Shown here: positions 23,587 through 29,399 of the stretch, one piece after another
Layout: each line of letters opens with the position of its first letter
Position numbering within the stretch: position 1 is the first letter of the stretch
Source of the DNA: DATKCA01 sp035544675
GTDB lineage: Bacteria; Acidobacteriota; Thermoanaerobaculia; Gp7-AA8
Assembly (NCBI GenBank): GCA_035544675.1
Contig: DATKCA010000289.1
Span: 1 to 29,399, forward strand
DNA: 29,399 nt
Direction of reading: 5' to 3'
Program-made: the position numbers and the translations under genes
The notes under the pieces: generated by a model
The model's database searches: none
Seen by the model: the letters and a program-made list of their open reading frames with translations, nothing else
Told to the model about the DNA's origin: nothing

Positions 23587-24155
23587 GCGCGCACCTCGCG
23601 GCCGATGGCATAGAGGTCCCCGTCGCGGATCTCGAGCAGGATGCGCTCGAGCGGCCGCCGCGGCGGTCCGGCCGTCGGAATGCCCGTGCGCATCTCGAAG
23701 AAGCCGTTGTGGCACGGGCAGTGGAAGCGGCCGTGGGCGAGGTCGGGGACGACGGCACAGGCCAGGTGCGTGCACTTCTGGTTGAATGCGAAGTACAGCT
23801 GGTATCCCGTCCTCACCACGATGCAGATGTCATGAGGCTCGGGATACTCGAAGACGAGAGAACCGCCGACGGGGATCTCGTCCGCGCGGGCGATGCGCCT
23901 GACGGGAAGCTGACCGCGGCGCTTCCGGAAGAAGTTCTCCATCACGATCCAGAGCTGGCCGGCGACGAACGCGAAGCTCGTCAGCACGAGGAACTTGGTG
24001 AAGTCGCGCCGCGCCACGAACTCGTCCTGGGGCCAGTCGATCGGAAAGTCGTTCCGCCACTGCGGCTGGTCGTGATACGGCTTCCCATCGGGGGGGACGG
24101 ACAGCTGGTCCGCTGTCGTGCCGGTGGGCGTGGTGGTCGGAGTCGTTGTCGTCAT
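23583..24155 (-). CDS. Rieske [2Fe-2S] protein, bc1/b6f type, Tat-anchored
   Basis: 190 residues from ATG 24155. A 48-residue Thr/Pro-rich cytoplasmic N-terminus precedes a Tat-type motif R49-R-D-F-T-K-F-L56 and one TM helix (about 55-75). The Rieske domain has C128-T-H130 and C146-P-C148-H149 as cluster ligands plus C133 and C148 for the disulfide seen in high-potential bc1/b6f Rieske proteins. The domain therefore sits on the periplasmic face. No cytochrome b or c1 gene is beside it; the partners are the molybdoenzyme subunits, so it appears recruited as an electron carrier for this complex. Confidence 0.91.
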   Translation of the reverse strand: MTTTTPTTTPTGTTADQLSVPPDGKPYHDQPQWRNDFPIDWPQDEFVARRDFTKFLVLTSFAFVAGQLWIVMENFFRKRRGQLPVRRIARADEIPVGGSLVFEYPEPHDICIVVRTGYQLYFAFNQKCTHLACAVVPDLAHGRFHCPCHNGFFEMRTGIPTAGPPRRPLERILLEIRDGDLYAIGREVRA

Positions 24156-24163
24156 CCGCTGCC

Positions 24164-24792
<629 letters not shown>

Positions 24793-24793
<1 letters not shown>

Positions 24794-27018
24794 CACTCCG
24801 CATCCCCGGGCTTTTCGGCCTTGCGCATCCGCACGGCGCAGACTTTGTACTCCGGGATCTTCGAGACCGGATCCTGCGCGGCGATCGTCAGCTGGTTCGC
24901 CGCCCTCTTTCCCGGCCAGTGATAGGGGATGAAGATCGTGTCGGGACGAATGGTCGTGACAACCTGCGCCTGCAGCGTCAGCTGTCCGCGGCGCGACTCC
25001 ACGGTGACCCAGTCAGCGTCTTTGATCCCGTACTTCACGGCCAGCCGCGGGTGAATCTCGATCAGCGGCTCCGGATACTGATCGACCAGCGGCCCGATGC
25101 GCCGGGTCTGCGTGCCGGAGAGGAACTGGCTGACCACGCGGCCGGTGGTGAGGATGATCGGATACTCCTCGTCGACGTCCTCGGCGGGAGGGCGGTAGGC
25201 CGGAACATGGAACCGCGCCTTGCCGTCGGGGAAGTAGAAGGGCCCCGCGCCTTTGGCCACCGGATTCCACGATCCCTCTTCGAAGAGCCGCGGCGTCCCT
25301 GGATGATCCTCAGAAGGGCACGGCCAGAAGACTCCGCCCTGCTCCTCGATCTTCTCGTACGTGATGCCGTAGTAGTCGGCCACGCCACCCTTCGAGGCCA
25401 CGCGCAGCTCGTCGAAGATCTGGCGCGGGCTTTCGAACGTGAACCCGTGCGGGCGGCCCAGAGCGCGGGCGATGTCCTGGATGACGCGCCAGTCCGCCCG
25501 CGCGTCGCCGGGAGGCTCCACCGCTTTGTTGATCTTGATGACGCGCCCTTCCACCTGCGCCACCACGCCTTCATCCTCCTCGTGCAGCGAGCCGGGAAGG
25601 ACGATGTCCGCGTGCTGCGCGGTCTCGCTGAGGAAGAAGTCGATGACGGTGAAGAACTCCAGCTTCTCCAGCGCCCGCGTGACGAATGCATTGTCCGGCA
25701 GCGAGACCTTCGGGTTGAAACAGATCGACAGAAGCCCTCTGATCTCGCCGGCGTCGATCTTGCGCATCATCTCGTAGCAGTCGACGCCGGCCTGGGGGAT
25801 CTCCTCCGGCTTCACACCCCAGACGCCGGCGATGTAGGCGCGATGTTCGGGGTTGGAGATGTCGCGCCATCCGGGGAGCTGGTCCGCCTTCTGGCCATGC
25901 TCGCGGCCACCCTGGCCGTTGCCCTGGCCCACGACGGTCCCGTAGGCGCAGTACGGCTTTCCGATCCGGCCCGACGCGAGAACGATGTTGATGGTGGACA
26001 GGCAGTTCTCGACGCCGTGGGAGTGATGCTCGATCCCGCGGGCGTGCATGAGGAAGCTGGTCCTGGCGGTTCCCCACAGCTCGGCGGCGGCCCGGATGGA
26101 CTTCTCGGCGACGCCGGTGACTTCCGCGGTCTGCCGCGGCGTCCACTGTTTGACGTGCTCGGCCACGGCCTCGAATCCGACCGTGTTCTTCTCGATGAAC
26201 TCGTGATCGATCCAGTCGTTCTCGATCATGAGATTGAGGATGCCGTTGAAGAGCGCCACGTCCCGGCCCGGCTTCACCGGCAGGAAGATGTCCGCGGTGC
26301 GGGCGATCGGCGTGATGCGCGGGTCGACGACGATGAGCTTGCCGCCGTTTTCGCGGGCCTGCCACACGTAGCTGGTCGTGATCGGCGAGCACTCCGCCGT
26401 GTTCGATCCGGCGATGAGGACGACCTGGGCGCTCAGGATGTCGTCCCACGGATTCGCGCTGCGGTCGACGCCGAAGGCCTTCTTGTTCGCGGCTCCGGCG
26501 CTGACCATGCACAGCCGGCCGTTGTAGTCGATGTATCTCGTCTTCAGACAGACTCGCGCGAACTTCCCCATGAGGTAGGTCTTCTCAGTGGTGAGGCTGG
26601 CGCCGGAGAGCACGCCGAACGCGTCGGGTCCGTAGGTCCTCTGGATCCGGTCGATCTCCGAGGCCACGCGGGCGATCGCGTCGTCGTACTTCATGCGGGC
26701 GAAGCCCCCCACGGTCGCCGGATCGCGCGCCAGGGCGGTGGTGATGCGGTCGGGGTGACTGCCCTGCAGATAGCGCTTCACGCCCTTCGGGCAGAGCATC
26801 CCCTTGTTGAACTCGAAGTCGTAGCGCGGCTCGAAGCCGATGACGGCGTTGTCCTTGACCTTGAGGTTGATGCCGCACTGCTGGCCGCAGAAGCAGCAGT
26901 GTGTGGACACGAGTTTGTCGGGCTCGACCCCGGTGTCGAGACGGACGCCCTCCATCCTGTTGAGGTGAGGTCCCCAGACCTTCACCAGCTCATCCTGCTT
27001 CCTGGGAAGTGTCGCCAT
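24793..27018 (-). CDS. Mo-bisMGD oxidoreductase catalytic subunit (Nas/Nap-like)
   Basis: 741 residues. The N-terminal [4Fe-4S] site is C41-x2-C44-x3-C48-x27-C76 followed by P-K78-G, with the Lys that bridges cluster and pterin. 'YNGRLCMVSAGA' puts a Cys (C170) at the molybdenum position, as in periplasmic (Nap) and assimilatory (Nas) nitrate reductases. 'GQGNGQGGREHG' and 'LPGWRDISNPEHRAYIAGVWGV' also match Nas/Nap. The C-terminal cap has 'IPYHWPGKRAANQLT'. There is no Tat signal, so the enzyme is cytoplasmic. Nitrate reduction is likely but not proven: the same family includes other oxyanion reductases and formate dehydrogenases. It abuts the b-type gene (TAAATG, no gap). Confidence 0.9.
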
Positions 27019-28104
27019 TTACTCCATCCTCGGTGCTTCGTGGGCGGCCGGACTGCCGCGGTGTCCCCACAGGTCGCCCTGGGCCAGGGCCAGCATGGAG
27101 CGGCGGCAGCCGGGACAGATGCGCTGGTAGTGATCGAGGCCGGGCCTGTCGGTCTCGTAGCGGTAGCCGAGCTCGCGCTCGACCTCGATGAGATCGTTGA
27201 TCTGAAGCAGCGGCGCGTATTCGTGTCCGCAGCGCCGGCATTTCGCCATTCCCTCCAGGGCGGCCACATCCTTGTAGAAGCTCACCCCCAGCTGGGCCGG
27301 GCGCTGGAAGATGTGGAAGAACTTTCCGAACGGCATGTACAGCAGCGTGAAGATGACCGTGACGGCGTGCAGCAGCGCCAGAAAGTCGTAGCCGTAGCCC
27401 TGCATCCACGTGTAGCTGGCGGTCAGGAGCAGGCCGGTCATGCTGATGGCGAACAGCAGGATCAGCGGGAGGAAGTCTTCCGCGAATCGCTGCACGGCGG
27501 CCGCCCCGTGGTCGCGCATGCGCCGGCGCATGGCCAGCATGACGCCGGCGATCACCATGAACGACGACCAGACCAGGCCGTGGAAGATGGCGAAGGCGAT
27601 CAGCGAGTGGATCTTGAACGACGTGGTCGGAAAGCCGAACACGAACGCCGTATACGACTCGACGTCGCCCGGCACGGTCTCGAAGTGAATCCAGCCGAAG
27701 ACCAGCGGAAACGTGATCGCGAACGCCAGCACGCAGCCCCACATGATCAGCCAGTGGGCCAGGCCGCGCACGGCGTTGCGGCGGAAGATGAAGCGGTTGA
27801 GGGCGAAGTCCGCGGTGACGCGCCGGAACCAGTTCACCACGTTGCGCGCGATGTAGCGAGGGCTGAAGAACAGCTGCCACCCGCGCCTCCAGTAGCGCTT
27901 CGTGGGCGGCCGCTGCAGCCACATCGAGTATCGATAGGTGATGCCGAACGTGGCGAACAGAACCGCGAACGTGTAGCCCACCAGCGCGGCGTCGAAGTGC
28001 TGCAGCTTGCGCGATCCCGCCACGATCATCACCGCCAGGATCGCCGTGAACAGCACTCCCCACGACAGGGCGACGATTCGTTCTCGACCGACGCGTCCGA
28101 ACAT
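27019..28104 (-). CDS. NarI-like heme b membrane protein with C-terminal zinc ribbon
   Basis: 361 residues from ATG 28104, which has AGGAG 5 nt upstream. Six to seven membrane helices lie in residues 1-285. His residues in 'GLAHWLIMWG', 'IHSLIAFAIFHGLVW', 'LLHAVTVIFTLLY' and 'KFFHIF' are candidate heme b ligands, as in NarI/HdrE/DsrM-type quinol-oxidising subunits. The cytoplasmic tail has C290-x2-C293 and C331-x2-C334, a zinc-ribbon or rubredoxin-like site not found in NarI. It presumably passes quinol electrons to the ferredoxin subunit. The RIC gene lies 63 nt upstream on the same strand. Confidence 0.8.
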   Translation of the reverse strand: MFGRVGRERIVALSWGVLFTAILAVMIVAGSRKLQHFDAALVGYTFAVLFATFGITYRYSMWLQRPPTKRYWRRGWQLFFSPRYIARNVVNWFRRVTADFALNRFIFRRNAVRGLAHWLIMWGCVLAFAITFPLVFGWIHFETVPGDVESYTAFVFGFPTTSFKIHSLIAFAIFHGLVWSSFMVIAGVMLAMRRRMRDHGAAAVQRFAEDFLPLILLFAISMTGLLLTASYTWMQGYGYDFLALLHAVTVIFTLLYMPFGKFFHIFQRPAQLGVSFYKDVAALEGMAKCRRCGHEYAPLLQINDLIEVERELGYRYETDRPGLDHYQRICPGCRRSMLALAQGDLWGHRGSPAAHEAPRME

Positions 28105-28167
28105 CACTGCTCCTTCAAAAACATGCTAACTCAGAGCCTTGCCTGGGGGAGGGGCTCCGCGGTCAGG

Positions 28168-28938
28168 TCAGTGCGAGCATCCTCCCCCGCACGTCTCCCC
28201 CTCCGCCATCTCGAACGTCGGCACCGCGGCCTTCTCCTCGGCCTCGATCGCCTTGAGGAACAGGATGTTGTTCTCGAGGTGAATGTGCCGGTGCAGGTCT
28301 CCCTCCAGCTCCTGCAGCTTCTCGAACAGGATGCGGTACGAGTTGCACGCGCCTTCCGGCAGCTCGTAGCCGCTGGTCAGCACACGGATCTCGGCGAGCT
28401 TCTCGCCAACCGTCTCGTGCTCGAGCATCATCATGCGAACCGGGTTCTTCACGGTTCCGAAGAACGGCATCGGCGGCGTCGTTCCGGCGCTCATCGCCCC
28501 TTCCAGCGCGATGATGAACGGGAAGAGGATCTGCTCCTCCTTGAGCATGTGCGGCAGCAGCTCCGCGGCGATCGTGCGTGTCAGCTCTTCGACCTCCACG
28601 AGCTCGGGGTGGCGCTCGCCATGAACCTCCCGGACTTTGCGCGCGACCGGCGGGAGGAACGCGATGGCCTCGCGCGTGTAGCGGTGATGGCTGTCCACGA
28701 TGAACCGGATGATGTCGGTCATCGGGGCGTTGCTCCAGGGGCGCTCGCCGGCCGGCTTCGGCTCGCTCTCGATCAGTCCCAGCAACGCATCCACGGTGAT
28801 CCCGCGGCCGGTGCAGGCCTGCTCGACGGACTGCTGCCCGTGGCAGCAGAAGTCGATGCCGAGGCGTTCCAGGACGTTGACGGCGGCCGGCATGGTGATC
28901 ACCAGGTCGGCTACTGTGCTCAATTGGGTGGTGGGCAT
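28168..28938 (-). CDS. ric: RIC/ScdA/YtfE-type di-iron iron-sulfur repair protein
   Basis: 256 residues. The N-terminal ScdA_N part (about 8-55) contains 'LERLGIDFCCHG', then a four-helix hemerythrin-like domain with His/Glu ligands in 'DSHHRYTREAIAFL', 'LLPHMLKEEQILFPF', 'MLEHETVGEKL' and 'HRHIHLENNILFLKA'. RIC proteins repair [Fe-S] clusters after NO damage. The extra C-terminal tail CGGGCSH is a possible metal-binding or redox appendage. The start has AAGGAGA at the expected distance, and an Fnr-like palindrome plus -10 precede it. It heads the respiratory operon (63-nt gap to the next gene). Confidence 0.9.
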   Translation of the reverse strand: MPTTQLSTVADLVITMPAAVNVLERLGIDFCCHGQQSVEQACTGRGITVDALLGLIESEPKPAGERPWSNAPMTDIIRFIVDSHHRYTREAIAFLPPVARKVREVHGERHPELVEVEELTRTIAAELLPHMLKEEQILFPFIIALEGAMSAGTTPPMPFFGTVKNPVRMMMLEHETVGEKLAEIRVLTSGYELPEGACNSYRILFEKLQELEGDLHRHIHLENNILFLKAIEAEEKAAVPTFEMAEGETCGGGCSH

Positions 28939-28964
28939 TGGTTGTCTCCTTTTCGTCTGCAGCG

Positions 28965-28970
28965 ACTGTA
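28965..28970 (-). promoter_or_regulatory. -10 box TACAGT of the RIC operon promoter
   Basis: TACAGT on the minus strand sets a start site at 28958, leaving a 19-nt leader with an AAGGAGA ribosome site before ATG 28938. Its spacing to the palindrome at 28993-29006 is exactly that of an Fnr class II promoter. Confidence 0.55.
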
Positions 28971-28992
28971 AGGAGTTGGGGGGAGGCGGCCT

Positions 28993-29006
28993 ATGACATC
29001 TGTCAT
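28993..29006. promoter_or_regulatory. Fnr/Crp-like operator palindrome
   Basis: A perfect 14-bp palindrome ATGACATCTGTCAT; written as half-sites, TGAC-N4-GTCA. The N4 spacing between 5-bp half-sites (ATGAC, GTCAT) is that of Fnr/Dnr/NnrR boxes. The centre is at 28999.5, 41.5 bp upstream of the predicted start site (28958). A Crp/Fnr regulator gene ends 129 bp away. Confidence 0.6.
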
Positions 29007-29039
29007 GCCGGGGGAGGAACTAGCCCTAGGCCTAAGGAA

Positions 29040-29123
29040 CCTCTGCGTAAGCTCTGCGTCCTCTGTGACTCTGTTGTTTGACGTCAACCACAGAGTCACA
29101 GAGATCACAAAGTTGCGCAGAGG
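29040..29123. repeat. Nested palindrome between the Crp/Fnr and RIC genes
   Basis: Inner arms CTCTGTGACTCTGT (29061-29074) and the reverse complement (29090-29103) enclose a further palindrome TTGACGTCAA (29078-29087). Outer arms CCTCTGCG (29040-29047) and CGCAGAGG (29116-29123) extend the fold. The CTCTGCG/CTCTGTGACTCTGT text is one I associate with dispersed intergenic repeats. It starts 12 nt after the stop of the Crp/Fnr gene and may serve as its terminator, or it may itself be an upstream regulatory structure. Confidence 0.65.
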
Positions 29124-29134
29124 CTCCCTAGCTG

Positions 29135-29398
29135 CTACGTCTCCGCGGCGGCCCGCAGCGCATCGACGTTGGCGATCAGAAAGCCGTCCGGGAGCGTCAG
29201 CACCACGCCCTCCCTCTGCCAGCGGCTCATGAGGCGGATGGCGGTCTCGAGCGTCGTACCGACGAGGTCGGCGATCTCCTGGCGCGACAGAGCCATGGGG
29301 ATGAAGACTCCGTCATCCCGCCTCGCCCCGCCGCGCTCGGCCAGGGTGCGGAAGAGGCGCGCGGCCCGTGACTCCATCGAGCCGGTCATGTCGGCGAG
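29135..29398 (-). CDS. Crp/Fnr-family regulator, C-terminal part (cut by window edge)
   Basis: The reading frame runs off the right edge, so only about 88 residues are visible. They are the end of the dimerisation helix ('LADMTGSMESRAARLFRTLAER') and the winged helix-turn-helix with 'LSRQEIADLVGTTLETAIRLMSRWQREGVV', the Crp/Fnr signature. The sensory domain lies outside. It is next to and on the same strand as the RIC operon, whose upstream region has an Fnr-type palindrome, so it is the likely regulator. Confidence 0.88.
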   Translation of the reverse strand, partial: LADMTGSMESRAARLFRTLAERGGARRDDGVFIPMALSRQEIADLVGTTLETAIRLMSRWQREGVVLTLPDGFLIANVDALRAAAET

Positions 29399-29399
29399 C

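Noticed and set aside
28108..28167. Possible promoter or Fnr box between RIC and the NarI-like gene
   Set aside because: No TGAC-N4-GTCA or TTGAT-N4-ATCAA palindrome; only the repeated GACCTGACC. Treated as an intra-operon gap.
24919..28971. Plus-strand open frame of 1350 codons opposite the respiratory operon
   Set aside because: It spans several real minus-strand genes with clear cofactor motifs and its own translation has no recognisable domain; a high-GC shadow.

Overview
High-GC bacterial chromosome with dense coding on both strands. It shows Gram-negative traits: a β-barrel porin ending in Phe, DUF3108-like and DUF6265-like exported proteins, and a Tat-targeted Rieske protein. The family mix, and the repeated 'FGQF(I)' C-terminal module of the giant exported protein, suggest Acidobacteriota, perhaps Thermoanaerobaculia-like. 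That assignment is tentative because there is no rRNA or universal marker in the window. I see no tRNA, rRNA, CRISPR array, transposase or phage gene.

Layout. (1) 1-5489: 3' part of a giant secreted multidomain protein with IPT/TIG, PKD-like, six FN3-like, BACON-like and two C-terminal modules, followed by a double-hairpin element. (2) 5.6-12.6 kb: mostly singleton genes. These are two small convergent genes (one a Cys/His zinc-knuckle protein), a class-C-β-lactamase-like serine hydrolase, two DUF6265-like exported proteins, a DUF3108-like protein, a small basic protein, an AraC-type regulator missing part of its HTH region, and a secreted metallo-β-lactamase-fold hydrolase. (3) 12.8-16.6 kb: a small membrane protein, then a porin / PBP-like / sensor-kinase / LuxR-type regulator operon that looks like an envelope solute-sensing module. 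It ends in a 33-bp-arm inverted repeat shared with the convergent next operon. (4) 16.7-19.1 kb, minus strand: LytS-type kinase with a LytTR regulator. (5) 19.3-21.7 kb: polyprenol-dependent GT-C glycosyltransferase, small secreted protein and GT2 polyprenyl-phosphate glycosyl transferase.

(6) 21.8-28.9 kb, minus strand: eight tightly packed genes, most overlapping by 1-4 nt or abutting. In transcription order they are a RIC/ScdA di-iron repair protein, a NarI-like membrane protein with a C-terminal CxxC/CxxC zinc-ribbon-like tail, a Nas/Nap-like Mo-bisMGD oxidoreductase, a four-cluster ferredoxin subunit, a bc1-type Rieske protein, a two-TM small protein, a TDT/SLAC1-type anion channel and a hemerythrin. 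The end of a Crp/Fnr regulator gene lies just upstream at the right edge. A perfect palindrome ATGACATCTGTCAT is centred exactly 41.5 bp upstream of the start site predicted from a TACAGT -10 box. That is the geometry of an Fnr-activated class II promoter. I consider this operon, a possible quinone-linked N-oxide (nitrate?) reductase with built-in nitrosative-stress repair, the most interesting system here.

Across the window, intergenic and even coding DNA carries short palindromic or heptameric repeats. One of these, the HSERSEES/RFLATLGMT palindrome, sits in frame inside the hemerythrin gene. Several genes also have a -10-like hexamer exactly 6 nt before the start codon, suggesting leaderless transcripts.
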